From: UMGS692 sp963653425
GTDB taxonomy: Bacteria; Bacillota; Clostridia; Christensenellales; CAG-314
NCBI GenBank assembly: GCA_963653425.1
Contig: CAVJWC010000002.1
Coordinates: 186,001-250,000 of the forward strand
Reading direction: 5' to 3'
Length of the DNA stretch: 64,000 nucleotides
Shown here: positions 49,678-58,514 of the stretch, piece by piece
How positions within the stretch are numbered: the first letter of the stretch is position 1
How the letters are laid out: every line of letters starts with the position of its first letter
Position numbers and translations under genes: made by a program
Notes under the pieces: generated by a model
Database searches by the model: none
Seen by the model: only the letters and a program-made list of their open reading frames with translations
What the model was told of the DNA's origin: nothing

Positions 49678-50543
49678 TCTTAAAGGAAACCTACACGCTT
49701 GCAAACGGCGTTCAGATTCCCAAGCTTGGACTTGGCACCTGGTTTATCGATGACGATAAGGTGGCAGAAGCGGTTCGTGCGGCGGTCAAGTCAGGCTATC
49801 GGCTGATTGATACTGCGCAGGCTTACGGCAATGAGCGTGGCGTCGGTGAGGGCGTGCGCACCTGCGGTATCCCGCGTGAGAAGCTGTTCGTCGCAAGCAA
49901 GGTAGCGGCGGAGCTGAAAACTTATGATGACGCGGCGAACTCCGTTGACAAGACGCTGGAAAAGATGGGGCTTGACTATATGGATCAGATGATCATTCAT
50001 TCTCCCCAGCCCTGGAACGAGTTCCGCACGGAGAAACGCTATTTTGAAGAAAACAGGGCAGTCTGGCGCGCGTTGGAGGATGCGCAGACGGCGGGTAAGG
50101 TCAAGGTTATCGGCGTATCCAACTTCTTAAAAGACGATCTCGAAAACCTGCTCGGTTCCTGCCGAGTAAAGCCTATGGTCAACCAGATTCTGCTGCACGT
50201 CGGCAATACCGATTTTGCATTGGCGGACTTCTGTAAAGCTCAGGGCATTCAGGTGGAAGCCTATTCTCCCATTGCCCACGGTGAGGCATTGAAATATCCG
50301 GCAATTGCGGATATGGCAAAGAAATACGGAGTGTCCGTCGCGCAGATCTGTATCCGCTATGTGATTCAGCTCGGCGCGGTCGCTTTGCCGAAAACCGCAG
50401 ACCCGAACCACATGGCAACCAACGCCGCCGTGGATTTCGTTATCTCCGACGGAGATATGGAAACGCTCAAAAACATGAAACGCATTACTGACTACGGTGA
50501 ATTTAACGTATTTCCCGTGTTCAGTGGCAAGTCGTTGGCATAA
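49674..50543 (+). CDS. Aldo/keto reductase
   Basis: 289 residues. AKR5-like barrel: GVQIPKLGLGTW, LIDTAQAYGNERGVGEG (catalytic Asp, Tyr), LFVASKVAAEL (Lys), DQMIIHSPQPW (His), VKVIGVSNF, and IQVEAYSPIAHGE. It reduces aldehydes or ketones with NADPH. It is translationally coupled to the upstream CMD gene (ATGA). Codon use is GC-richer than the window average, supporting acquisition of the cassette as a unit. Confidence 0.93.
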   Translation: MILKETYTLANGVQIPKLGLGTWFIDDDKVAEAVRAAVKSGYRLIDTAQAYGNERGVGEGVRTCGIPREKLFVASKVAAELKTYDDAANSVDKTLEKMGLDYMDQMIIHSPQPWNEFRTEKRYFEENRAVWRALEDAQTAGKVKVIGVSNFLKDDLENLLGSCRVKPMVNQILLHVGNTDFALADFCKAQGIQVEAYSPIAHGEALKYPAIADMAKKYGVSVAQICIRYVIQLGAVALPKTADPNHMATNAAVDFVISDGDMETLKNMKRITDYGEFNVFPVFSGKSLA

Positions 50544-50556
50544 GGAGAAAAAAGAA

Positions 50557-51033
50557 ATGAAAACTTTGATTTTGTATTATTCATATAGCGGCAATACCAA
50601 GCGCATTGCCGAAACGATTCACAAAGAAATCGGCGGGGATATTGCCCGTATCGATACGGTCGTTCCCTACGACGGCGACTATAATAAGGTCGTTGAGCAG
50701 GGACAGCGTGAAACAGCAGAGGGCTTCTGCCCGGAACTGAAACCGTTGCATATTGACCTGACGGCTTACGATACCGTCGTTCTCGGTTCTCCCGTCTGGT
50801 GGTATACCTTCGCGCCCGCAATGCACAGCTTTTTGAAAATGGCAGACCTTACGGGAAAAACCGTTTATCCCTTTGCAACCAACGGCGGCTGGCTCGGACA
50901 TACGCTGAAAGACTTCGAAAAAGCCTGTAAAGGCGCAACCGTAAAGCTCGGACTCGGCGTGCGTTTCGATGAATCCACTCTTCGCACCCCCGAGAAAGAA
51001 ATTCAGACGTGGATTAAAACCATTCGCGCCTAA
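50557..51033 (+). CDS. Flavodoxin
   Basis: 158 residues from ATG 50557 (AAGGAG upstream; the longer frame from 50497 overlaps the AKR gene). FMN phosphate loop LYYSYSGNTKRIAE at the N-terminus, SPVWWYTFAPAMHSFL (FMN-stacking aromatic), and FATNGGWLGHTLKDFEK. A small one-electron carrier, probably serving the reductases in the cassette. Last gene of the MerR unit. Confidence 0.93.
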   Translation: MKTLILYYSYSGNTKRIAETIHKEIGGDIARIDTVVPYDGDYNKVVEQGQRETAEGFCPELKPLHIDLTAYDTVVLGSPVWWYTFAPAMHSFLKMADLTGKTVYPFATNGGWLGHTLKDFEKACKGATVKLGLGVRFDESTLRTPEKEIQTWIKTIRA

Positions 51034-51081
51034 AGCCCTGCGCCTTTCGGTATCCGTCGTCAAAACATCGCCCGAAATTCA

Positions 51082-51227
51082 ACGCAACAAACAGGTAATT
51101 TAAGTTGGCATTCTAAGCAAACAACCATACAATTTGCCCGAAAATTAACGCAAACAACCATACGATTTGCATGAAATTTAACGCAAACAACAGGCAATTG
51201 ACGTTTGAATTCCACGTAAGCAAGACG
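51082..51227. repeat. 33-bp tandem repeat, four degenerate copies plus a partial one
   Basis: Units begin at 51082, 51115, 51148 and 51181, exactly 33 bp apart, each starting with AmGCAAaCAAC; a fifth partial start is at 51214. Units 2 and 3 are most alike. There is no open frame across the units and no spacers between them, so it is neither coding nor a CRISPR array. Confidence 0.65.
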
Positions 51228-51281
51228 AAAAGCATCGTAAATTAACGATTGATTTATAGTTTTTTACCTTTTTATACAGAA

Positions 51282-51317
51282 AATCCCCCGAGTCGACTCA
51301 ACTCGGGGGGATTTTTT
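51282..51317. terminator. Bidirectional terminator between the cassette and tRNA-Leu
   Basis: Arms AATCCCCCGAGT (51282-51293) and ACTCGGGGG plus GATT (51301-51313), with a T run on the plus strand and an A-rich flank giving T's on the minus strand. It can stop both the tRNA transcript and the flavodoxin operon. Confidence 0.85.
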
Positions 51318-51402
51318 GGTGCCGGAGGTGGGACTCGAACCCACACGGTATCGCTACCAACGGATTTTGAGTCCGTCACGTCTGCCATTCCATCACTTCG
51401 GC
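51317..51402 (-). tRNA. tRNA-Leu (anticodon CAA)
   Basis: 86 nt on the minus strand with encoded CCA. Class II tRNA with a long variable arm (TGGTAGCGATACCG). Anticodon stem ACGGA/TCCGT with loop CTCAAAA gives CAA, reading UUG. T arm GTGGG-TTCGAGT-CCCAC. The acceptor stem GCCGAAG/CTCCGGC has one A-C mismatch in its middle, which is mildly unusual. Confidence 0.93.
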
Positions 51403-51976
51403 GTTCCTACCGATTTTACTATAAAACCCCGTAAAAATCAAGCGTTTTTCAGTGATTTTCGCGTTGATTTTTTTAGTTTTTGCTACGTAACGTCAAGCGC
51501 TCCGTTCTTTATAACCGATTATTTTTACGGAAACGAATCGGTTGAGCCTTCGCTTTAACTTCCTTTTATATACAATAAAGTACGCTCCCTGTCGGTTTCC
51601 TTGTCTGAACTGAACCAAAGGTTTGTTTTTATCGTAAAAAGCTGTGTGCCGTAAAGAAAGCTTTAAAAAACGGAGAGTTTCGTTTTTACGTTAATCGGCG
51701 ATAAAGAATAACGCGCTTGGCATTCCTTTTTTCCCTTGTCGCGATTCTCCGTAAATCTCCGTCGTTTTCCGTTTCGAAGGCTAAGTCTTCCATTCGTTGT
51801 TGCAGATATTTTTTTATTCGGATAAATTCCCCCGTTTGTTTTTACCCGATAAAACGAAAATAAAGTAATCGGCGTCGTTTTTTCTCGGGACTCATCGTTC
51901 CGCTTATTTTTACAGGCGTTGTTTTCCGTTTTCAAAGGCGTTTGAATAAAAGGCGCGTGAAAGGCAATAAAAAGAA
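51403..51976. other. Intergenic stretch, no gene seen
   Basis: 574 bp without a credible frame. A segment near 51519-51562 (TTTTTACGGAAACGAATCGG and on) resembles the inner part of the 1866-2083 element (TTTTTACGGGGATAAATCGG), suggesting a dispersed repeat. The words AATCGGCGATAAAGAA (here near 51692) and GATCGGCGATAAAGAA (near 56693) also match across two intergenic regions. Confidence 0.45.
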
Positions 51977-52005
51977 TTGAAAAAAAATTCGAGCTGTGAT
52001 ATAAT
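51977..52005 (+). promoter_or_regulatory. Promoter of the asp23-nusB genes
   Basis: TTGAAA (51977-51982), 17-bp spacer, TATAAT (52000-52005), 44 nt from the ATG at 52049. Confidence 0.85.
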
Positions 52006-52048
52006 TACAATGCATAGTTGCGAAAAAATACAGAAGGAGGGGCTGAAT

Positions 52049-52414
52049 ATGAACGTCGTTTCCAGAACGGACAAAAACGGTAAAGTCGTTTACAGCAGCG
52101 ATATTCTCAATTCGATAGTTCAGTGCGCCGCTGAGGAAGTGGAGGGAGTGGTTAAAAACTCTCAGAATTCCAAGATCAACAAACGTTACAAGAACGGAGT
52201 TAAGGTCGAATCGATTGGCGAATACGTTTATATCGACGTGTTCGTTAAACTTTACCACAACGTTAAAGTGAAGGACGTTTCCTATCTCGTGCAGGAATCG
52301 ATTAAAAACACGGTCGAATCCATGACGGATTTTAAGGTGAAAGACATTAACGTTCACGTCGTTGACGTGGAATTTGCGACGGTTTCGTTCGGACAGCCCC
52401 GATTGGAGGAATAA
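52049..52414 (+). CDS. Asp23/Gls24-family envelope-stress protein (YqhY type)
   Basis: 121 residues from ATG 52049, which has AAGGAGGGG 8 nt upstream; longer in-frame forms would include the promoter. Family marks: YSSDILNSIVQCAAEEVEGVV, then the EYVYIDVFVKLYHNVKVKDVSYLVQESIKNTVE core with alternating strands and an amphipathic helix. YqhY proteins precede nusB in most Firmicutes and are linked to control of fatty acid synthesis. It abuts nusB without a gap. Confidence 0.92.
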   Translation: MNVVSRTDKNGKVVYSSDILNSIVQCAAEEVEGVVKNSQNSKINKRYKNGVKVESIGEYVYIDVFVKLYHNVKVKDVSYLVQESIKNTVESMTDFKVKDINVHVVDVEFATVSFGQPRLEE

Positions 52415-53011
52415 ATGAGAAAATACGCAAGAGAAACCGCGTTTTCTATGACTTACGCGTTTCTGATGACCAACGAAAGACTGGACGATATACCCGATTT
52501 GTTTGACGGCAGACTTCTTGACGCGAAGGACAGAGAGTTTATCTTCAAGGTTTACGACGGCGTTATAGACAACGAAGACAGATACGAAGAATATATAAAG
52601 AAATTTGCAGAAGGTTTCAGACTGGAGAGAATTTACAGAATCGACAGGGCTTTGCTTCTTTCCGCAATGAGCGAAATGGAGAACGTGAAAACGCCCGCGC
52701 CCGTAGTTATCGACGAAATCGTTACTTTCGCCAAAAAGTACAGCACCGAAAAGAGCATGAGCTTCATTAACGGTATTCTCGGCAGTTTCGTAAGAACTTC
52801 GCCAATAGATACCTGCGCTTGCTGTAACCCCGTAAAAAACGACGTTTCCTGCGATAATAAACCCGAGGAAACCCAAATTTCGGACGGTTGCGGTAAACCC
52901 GAAGAAAGAGTTTCTTTTGAAGGAACGAACGGCGAGGTTATTCTTCAGAAACCCGCGATTCCCGACGAAGACGAATTTCTCGGCGGGATTTTCGACGAAG
53001 ATGAGACTTAA
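52415..53011 (+). CDS. nusB: Transcription antitermination factor NusB with Cys-rich C-terminal tail
   Basis: 198 residues; NusB itself is ~130-140. The helical NusB core is clear: MRKYARETAFSMTYAFLM, LERIYRIDRALLLSAMSEM, and PAPVVIDEIVTFAKKYSTEKSMSFINGILGS. About 65 extra residues follow, beginning with DTCACC and containing further Cys, then an acidic PDEDEFLGGIFDEDE end. NusB with NusE starts antitermination on rRNA operons. The tail could bind metal through its four or five Cys or be a disordered adaptor. GGAGG overlaps the end of the upstream gene. Confidence 0.9.
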   Translation: MRKYARETAFSMTYAFLMTNERLDDIPDLFDGRLLDAKDREFIFKVYDGVIDNEDRYEEYIKKFAEGFRLERIYRIDRALLLSAMSEMENVKTPAPVVIDEIVTFAKKYSTEKSMSFINGILGSFVRTSPIDTCACCNPVKNDVSCDNKPEETQISDGCGKPEERVSFEGTNGEVILQKPAIPDEDEFLGGIFDEDET

Positions 53012-53081
53012 ACGGTTATAAGTGCTTAATATAATAGTCGCTAACTACTTAATACGGTAATCATAATAGACTTCTGATAAT

Positions 53082-53108
53082 TGTTATAATCGTTGCCCGC
53101 GCGCAACG
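53082..53108 (+). promoter_or_regulatory. Candidate extended -10 promoter and leader hairpin before folD
   Basis: TGT-TATAAT (53082-53090) lacks a good -35. It is followed at once by the hairpin CGTTGC/GCAACG (53091-53096, 53103-53108), then AAGGAG and folD. It suggests that folD-xseA-xseB can be transcribed apart from nusB. Confidence 0.5.
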
Positions 53109-53129
53109 GATTTTAAGGAGAAAACGGTA

Positions 53130-53981
53130 ATGGCAAAAATAATTGACGGCAAGAAATTCGCTGCGGATTTTATAGCAAACTTAAAGGAAGAAACGGAAAA
53201 ATTCCGCGCCGAAACGGGTAAAAGCGTTCGTCTTGCAACGCTTATCGTAGGCGATAATCCTTCTTCGCTTTCGTATATAAAGAGAAATAACCAGAGTTGC
53301 GAAAAAGCGGGAATAGAAAGCGTCGTGGTGACTCTTCCCTGTAGCAGCAGTCAGGAAGAAGTTATAGAAGCGGTAGAAAAACTCAATAAAGACGCTTCCG
53401 TAAACGGAATTTTACTTCAGCTTCCCATGCCAAAGCATATAGACAAAGATAAAGTCATCGACGCGCTCGATCCCAAAAAGGACGTGGACGGACTTACGAA
53501 AAGGAACGCCGCCGATTTGTATCTCGGAAACAAAGGCGCTTTCGTTCCCAATACGCCCATGGGCGTTCTTACTCTCATGAAGTCGGAGAACGTCGGAATT
53601 TCAGGCAAACGCGCCGTCGTTATAGGCAGGAGCAACATCGTAGGAAAGCCTATGGCTATGCTTCTTCTGGGTGAAAACGCAACCGTTACCGTTTGTCACA
53701 GCAGAACGCAAAACATTGCCGAAATCTGCAGGGAAGCCGATATACTGGTTTCCGCCGTGGGTAAAGCGGGCTTCGTTACGGGAGACATGATAAAAGAAGG
53801 CGCGGTCGTTATGGACGTCGGCACCAATTTCGAAAACGGAAAGCTCGTAGGCGACGTCAGGTTTGACGAAGCGGAGAAGAAAGCTTCTTTAATAACGCCC
53901 GTTCCGGGAGGTTGCGGACCGGTTACGGTATGTATGCTTATGAGGAACGTACTTAACGCGGCTGTCGCTCAGAATAAATGA
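53130..53981 (+). CDS. folD: Methylenetetrahydrofolate dehydrogenase/cyclohydrolase FolD
   Basis: 283 residues. Marks: LATLIVGDNPSSLSYIKRNNQSCEKAGI with the catalytic Lys, GILLQLPMPKHID, DPKKDVDGLT, VVIGRSNIVGKPMAMLLL (NADP loop) and TPVPGGCGPVTVCMLM. It is bifunctional: methylene-THF to methenyl-THF to formyl-THF. AAGGAG precedes the ATG. It overlaps xseA by 4 nt. In acetogens it serves the methyl branch of the Wood-Ljungdahl pathway; here only the C1 role is supported. Confidence 0.96.
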   Translation: MAKIIDGKKFAADFIANLKEETEKFRAETGKSVRLATLIVGDNPSSLSYIKRNNQSCEKAGIESVVVTLPCSSSQEEVIEAVEKLNKDASVNGILLQLPMPKHIDKDKVIDALDPKKDVDGLTKRNAADLYLGNKGAFVPNTPMGVLTLMKSENVGISGKRAVVIGRSNIVGKPMAMLLLGENATVTVCHSRTQNIAEICREADILVSAVGKAGFVTGDMIKEGAVVMDVGTNFENGKLVGDVRFDEAEKKASLITPVPGGCGPVTVCMLMRNVLNAAVAQNK

Positions 53982-55171
53982 TTATATCGGTTTCTCAGTA
54001 CGGCAATTTAATAAAAGGAATACTGGACAGCGAACCTATTTTATGCAGATTGAGCGTAAAAGGAGAGGTTGCCGAGTGCAAAAGAAGCGGTGACGCGATC
54101 TGGTTTACGATAAAAGACGAATTCTGTCGTATGAGCTGTTTTTCCTTCACCTATAAAGACATTCTTCAAACGGGCGAAACGGTAGTCGTTACGGGAAGTC
54201 CTTCCTATTACGTAAAGAGCGGTAATCTTTCTTTTTACGCGCAGGAAGTCAAACCTGAAAACAAGCGCGGAGATATGCTCGCGCGTCTTCTGGAACTCAA
54301 AAACAAGCTCGAAAAAGAAGGCGTTTTTTCCAACAACCGACAGGTCGACCGTTACGCAAAGAAAATCGGCGTGGTTACGAGTACTACGGGAGCGGCGGTA
54401 AGGGATATTATCGACGTTGCAAAGAGGCGCAACCCCATGGTCAGCATAGCCGTTTTTCCGAGTAAAGTTCAGGGAGAAGGTTCAGCCGACTCTGTAAGAA
54501 GGGGCGTGGAGTACTTTTCTCACAGCGACGTCGATACCGTTATAGTTGCAAGGGGCGGAGGAAGCAAAGAAGACCTTACCGCTTTTAACGACGAAAAGCT
54601 CGTACGTTCCGTATACGAATGCAGTAAACCCGTTATTTCCGCCGTCGGACACGAAATCGATTTTACGCTTTGCGATTTTGCCGCCGATTTACGCGCGCCC
54701 ACGCCTTCCGCCGCGGCAGAACTCGCGACTGCGGATATTGCGGAAGTCAAAGAATCGCTCGTTTACCTTACTCAAAGAGCCGGAACGCTTGCAGGCAGTA
54801 TGCTTGCGGAAGTTTCGGAAGATATCCGTTACGAGCTTAAATACGCGGGCGAGATTTTTAAGGGTAAACTTTCGGGCGCGGAAGCAAGTTTGAGAACGCT
54901 CGGTCACAGAGCCTTTTCGGCAGTTAACGTAAAGCAGGACGGCGTTGAAAAACGTTTTGACGGACTTATGAGTTTAGCCGAAGCCACAAGTCCTATGAAG
55001 CTTTTGCGCAGGGGAATGGCTGCCCTTTCCGTTAACGGCAGGGATCTTAACGAAAACGAACTTTCGGTCGGACTGGAATTCGACGCAAGAATGCACGAAA
55101 AGCGTTTTACCGCAAGAGTAATCGGTATTACGGAGGAGAAAAATGGGACAGAAAAAGAAGAACGATCTTGA
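53978..55171 (+). CDS. xseA: Exodeoxyribonuclease VII large subunit XseA
   Basis: 397 residues. N-terminal OB-fold (LCRLSVKGEVAECKRSGDAIWFTIKDEFC) and the catalytic domain with IGVVTSTTGAAVRDIIDVAKRRNP, VIVARGGGSKEDLTAFNDEKLVRSVYECSKPVISAVGHEID and DLRAPTPSAAAELA, then the coiled-coil. With XseB it degrades single-stranded DNA to oligonucleotides. Slightly shorter than the ~450 typical in enterobacteria but normal for Firmicutes. The start overlaps the folD stop (ATGA). Confidence 0.95.
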   Translation: MIISVSQYGNLIKGILDSEPILCRLSVKGEVAECKRSGDAIWFTIKDEFCRMSCFSFTYKDILQTGETVVVTGSPSYYVKSGNLSFYAQEVKPENKRGDMLARLLELKNKLEKEGVFSNNRQVDRYAKKIGVVTSTTGAAVRDIIDVAKRRNPMVSIAVFPSKVQGEGSADSVRRGVEYFSHSDVDTVIVARGGGSKEDLTAFNDEKLVRSVYECSKPVISAVGHEIDFTLCDFAADLRAPTPSAAAELATADIAEVKESLVYLTQRAGTLAGSMLAEVSEDIRYELKYAGEIFKGKLSGAEASLRTLGHRAFSAVNVKQDGVEKRFDGLMSLAEATSPMKLLRRGMAALSVNGRDLNENELSVGLEFDARMHEKRFTARVIGITEEKNGTEKEERS

Positions 55172-55364
55172 AACCGTCATGAGTAGTCTCGAAGAAACCG
55201 TCGCGAAGATGGAATCGAGAGATACTGGACTTAACGAAAGCATTAAGCTTTACGAGAAAGCGGCTTCTCTCGCAGCCGAGGCAAAGGAGCTTTTAGCCGA
55301 ATATAAAGGAAGGATTACCGTTATAAGCGACGCTATGAATTCCATAGAAGAAGATTTCGAATAA
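55143..55364 (+). CDS. xseB: Exodeoxyribonuclease VII small subunit XseB
   Basis: 73 residues, the usual size. Two long helices: DLETVMSSLEETVAKMES and GLNESIKLYEKAASLAAEAKELLAEY, matching the hairpin that stabilises XseA. It overlaps the 3' end of xseA by 29 nt, with GGAGGAG inside xseA as its ribosome-binding site. Confidence 0.93.
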   Translation: MGQKKKNDLETVMSSLEETVAKMESRDTGLNESIKLYEKAASLAAEAKELLAEYKGRITVISDAMNSIEEDFE

Positions 55365-55480
55365 GTACGCCGTGAAAAAAGAAAACCGCCTTTTACGGTA
55401 ATTACCGGGAAAGAACGCAAAACCGAAGAAACCGTCGGATAAGAATTATATAAGGTGCGATTTACGCAAGAGGAAATAAA

Positions 55481-56329
55481 ATGAACAATTGTGATTTAAG
55501 CGGTCTTTTGGGCGCGCTTACCGAACACGCGTCGGAAACGGAAAAACTTTTCGGAAAGTATTTTCCCGAAAAAAACAAAGCTATGGTTCTCGAAGCTGCG
55601 GCTTACGGACTTTTCGGAAAGGGAAAAAGACTCAGAAGTTTTCTTCTGAGATGCGGAGCGGACAGGTACGAAATCTGTGACGAAAACACGGAAAGACTTG
55701 CCGTAGCCGTGGAAATGATACACGCTTATTCTCTTATTCACGACGATCTTCCCTGTATGGATAACGACGATATGCGCAGAGGAAAGCCTTCCTGTCATAA
55801 GGTTTTCGGAGAAGCGGGCGCGCTTCTTGCGGGCGACTGTCTTCTGAATATGGCTTACGAAGTCATGCTTGGCGGAAAGTTCACGCGAGGCTATACCAAA
55901 GCCTGCAAAGTCATAGCTTCGTCTGCGGGATATTCGGGAATGATAGACGGTCAGTACGTCGAACTTGCTTCGGAATTCGCCGACGAAAAGAAGATGTTTC
56001 TGATTTCCGCGCTTAAAACGGGAGCTTTATTCAAGGCTTCGGTGCTTGCGCCCGCCCTGATTGCCGAAAGAAGCGAAGCCGAACTCGAACTGCTCGAAGA
56101 ATTCGCGCTGTCTTTCGGTATCGCGTTCCAGCTTGCCGACGATCTTTTGGACGAAAAAGGCGAGAAACATACGGAAGAATTGAATTTCGTCAACGTTTTG
56201 GGAAAGGAAAAAACGCAGGAATATCTGGCTTCCTATTCGGAAAAAGCTTCCGAGTGTTTAAGAAAACTCGGTATATCCGACGGCTTCGAAGAAAGACTTA
56301 TCTCTTTCAATCTCAGCAGAAAAAACTGA
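55481..56329 (+). CDS. ispA: Farnesyl/geranyl diphosphate synthase (polyprenyl synthetase)
   Basis: 282 residues. First Asp-rich motif HDDLPCMDNDDMRRGKPSCHK, second QLADDLLDEKG; GKGKRLRSFLL binds IPP. The residues before the first motif (YSLIHDDLP) are typical of short-chain FPP synthases that make C15. It feeds undecaprenyl and quinone precursors. AAGAGG precedes the ATG. It follows xseB as in other Firmicutes, but dxs, often next, is absent here; a gene-free stretch and a terminator follow. Confidence 0.94.
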   Translation: MNNCDLSGLLGALTEHASETEKLFGKYFPEKNKAMVLEAAAYGLFGKGKRLRSFLLRCGADRYEICDENTERLAVAVEMIHAYSLIHDDLPCMDNDDMRRGKPSCHKVFGEAGALLAGDCLLNMAYEVMLGGKFTRGYTKACKVIASSAGYSGMIDGQYVELASEFADEKKMFLISALKTGALFKASVLAPALIAERSEAELELLEEFALSFGIAFQLADDLLDEKGEKHTEELNFVNVLGKEKTQEYLASYSEKASECLRKLGISDGFEERLISFNLSRKN

Positions 56330-56482
56330 TTTGCGCTTAAAGCGGAAATAGCCGATTTGCGTCTGAAAAGACGAAACGATTTATAGCCGATGAACGCAAA
56401 ACCCGATTTATATCCGATTTGCATGGTTCGGTTATATATCTGCCCGTCTTTTGGAGTATAATTTAATTACGAATTTAACCGA

Positions 56483-56518
56483 AAACAGTCGTTTTTTATT
56501 AAATCCGACTGTTTTTTC
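56483..56518 (+). terminator. Terminator after ispA
   Basis: Stem AAACAGTCG/CGACTGTTT (56483-56491, 56506-56514) with a 14-nt loop, followed by T's. Confidence 0.82.
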
Positions 56519-56865
56519 GTTTGTCCGAAAGCCTTGTACAATCGGCTTTTTCATACGGTGATACTGCACTTTAAGCCACAAAAAGAAAGTCCTTTTTTTC
56601 GTTGACTTTTTTTATGCGTAAGACTATAATTTCTTAGCATTCCGTTCATGCTCACTGATTGTTTTCGGTGAATTGAAAGCGGTTACCGCGCCGATCGGCG
56701 ATAAAGAACGTAGTGCCTGCCAGATAAAGTCTGACCTTAAGTCTGACGTTCGGTTTAACGTTCGGTCTGACGGCAGTTCGTAAATAACGCTTCGCTGAAA
56801 AACGGATTCGTTTTTACGTAGGGATATAAAAGAAAGAATTGAAGACTAAAGCTTCGGAGGAAAAT
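56519..56865. other. Intergenic stretch upstream of the MATE gene
   Basis: No gene. It contains GATCGGCGATAAAGAACG near 56693, matching a word near 51692, and the direct pile-up of GGTCTGACG/GTCTGACCT-like words at 56730-56775 (three to four copies of RGTCTGACsTT). No confident promoter is seen. Confidence 0.45.
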
Positions 56866-58254
56866 ATGAAAACGAATGTGTCCGAAAGGGATTTGTTCGG
56901 ATCGGAACGCATAAGCAGGGTTTTATGGAAAATCGCACCGCCCGTAATGCTGGCTCAGCTTATTCAGGCGCTGTATAACATAGTGGACAGTTTCTTCGTG
57001 GGAAGATATTCCGACGACGCGCTTACCGCCGTTACGGTAATTTACCCCATTCAGCTTATAATAGTGGCTCTTGCGGTAGGTACGGGCGTGGGCGTAAACA
57101 CCTATATGGCGAGAAAGTACGCGCACGGAGAAATCGATAAAGCCAAATCCGCCGCAGGTACGGGTATGGTTCTTGCGGTAGTTTCGTGGGCTGTTTTCGC
57201 GCTTTTGTCCGTGCTTATCATGGACCCCTATATAAAAACTTCCGCTTCCGAACCCGAAGCCATCAAAGACGCGAGAACTTACGGACTTATCGTTTGTATA
57301 GGCAGTCTCGGAACCTTCCTTGAAAGCAACTGGTCCAAGGTTCATCAGGCGAGAGGAAATATGAGGCTTCCCATGATCGCTCAGGTCGTCGGCGCGCTTA
57401 TAAACTGCGTTTTCGATCCTCTTCTTATCTTCGGAATAGGTCCTTTCCCCGAAATGGGTATAGCCGGAGCGGCTTACGCAACCGTTCTCGGGCAAGTCGT
57501 TTCCGCTATAATCGTAGGAATAAAAGGCTTTGAAAAGCCTCCGAAAATCAAGGAAATGCCTCATTATATAAAGAAGATATACTTCTACGGCTATTCGTCT
57601 ATCATAATGCAGGCTCTCTATACCGTCTATATAGTCGCGCTCAATATGATTCTCGCAAACTTTTCCGATTCGGCGGTAACCGTTCTCGGTCTTTATTATA
57701 AGGCGCAGAGCTTCTTCTTTATTCCGCTTTTCGGACTTCAGACGTGTATAGTTCCTCTTCTGAGTTTCAACTACGCGCGCGAAAGTTACGAACGCTGTCA
57801 CGAAACGATGAAGGACACCATTCTTATTTCGCTGGCGTTTATGATAATAGGAATGCTGTGCTTCTTCTTTATCCCCGAACAGCTGATGAGGATATTCTCC
57901 AACTCCGAAACGGTCATTGCCATAGGAAAAACGGCTTTCCCGATAATCGGAAGCAGTTTTTTCTGCGCGGTATTTTCGCTCACAATGCCCGTGTTCTTTC
58001 AGGCAATAGGCAAAGGCTTTACGAGTATGATGCTTTCGCTTACCCGACAGATATTCTGTCTCGTACCCGTATTCTGGTTGCTTTCCCGTATAGGACTGGA
58101 TTACGCCTGGATAGCCTTTCCCGTAGCCGAAACGGTAGCCGGCGGAGTGGGACTGATTCTTTACGCGAAACAGCTCAGAAAGTGGGGCTGTAAGTTTGAA
58201 TTGAAGAAACATAAAGAACCGCAGAACGCGGACGAACGGAATAAAGCCGACTGA
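56866..58254 (+). CDS. MATE-family multidrug/solute efflux transporter
   Basis: 462 residues from ATG 56866 (GGAGG 6 nt upstream); 12 transmembrane segments in two bundles. MATE marks: PPVMLAQLIQALYNIVDSFFVGRY in helix 1, ALAVGTGVGVNTYMARKYAHG, and the second-half counterpart YYKAQSFFFIPLFGLQTCIVPLLSFNYAR. It exports cationic compounds using Na+ or H+. It appears monocistronic. The substrate cannot be predicted. Confidence 0.93.
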   Translation: MKTNVSERDLFGSERISRVLWKIAPPVMLAQLIQALYNIVDSFFVGRYSDDALTAVTVIYPIQLIIVALAVGTGVGVNTYMARKYAHGEIDKAKSAAGTGMVLAVVSWAVFALLSVLIMDPYIKTSASEPEAIKDARTYGLIVCIGSLGTFLESNWSKVHQARGNMRLPMIAQVVGALINCVFDPLLIFGIGPFPEMGIAGAAYATVLGQVVSAIIVGIKGFEKPPKIKEMPHYIKKIYFYGYSSIIMQALYTVYIVALNMILANFSDSAVTVLGLYYKAQSFFFIPLFGLQTCIVPLLSFNYARESYERCHETMKDTILISLAFMIIGMLCFFFIPEQLMRIFSNSETVIAIGKTAFPIIGSSFFCAVFSLTMPVFFQAIGKGFTSMMLSLTRQIFCLVPVFWLLSRIGLDYAWIAFPVAETVAGGVGLILYAKQLRKWGCKFELKKHKEPQNADERNKAD

Positions 58255-58436
58255 AACGACAACCCGCGTTCTCGGCGTTAAATCCCGTATAAAACGGAAA
58301 CCGTAATTTAATAAACCTCAGTGAAAGCCGTAAGTTTACCGGCGGAACCGACGCATCTTTCAAAGAATGCTGTAATCCGTTAAAATAAACGTTACGGCTT
58401 TATCGGTTAAAAACGCGAAACGGGCTTTTAATGAAG

Positions 58437-58465
58437 TTGACTAACTGCGTGAAATTTGTTATAAT
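58437..58465 (+). promoter_or_regulatory. Promoter of the thioesterase gene
   Basis: TTGACT (58437-58442), 17-bp spacer, TATAAT (58460-58465), 50 nt before the ATG at 58515. Confidence 0.87.
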
Positions 58466-58514
58466 CGGGGCAAAAATACGGCTTTGCCGTAAAAAAGAAA
58501 AAGGAAGAAAAACA

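Noticed and set aside
51082..51227. CRISPR array
   Set aside because: Repeats are adjacent without unique spacers, they are degenerate, and no cas genes are present.
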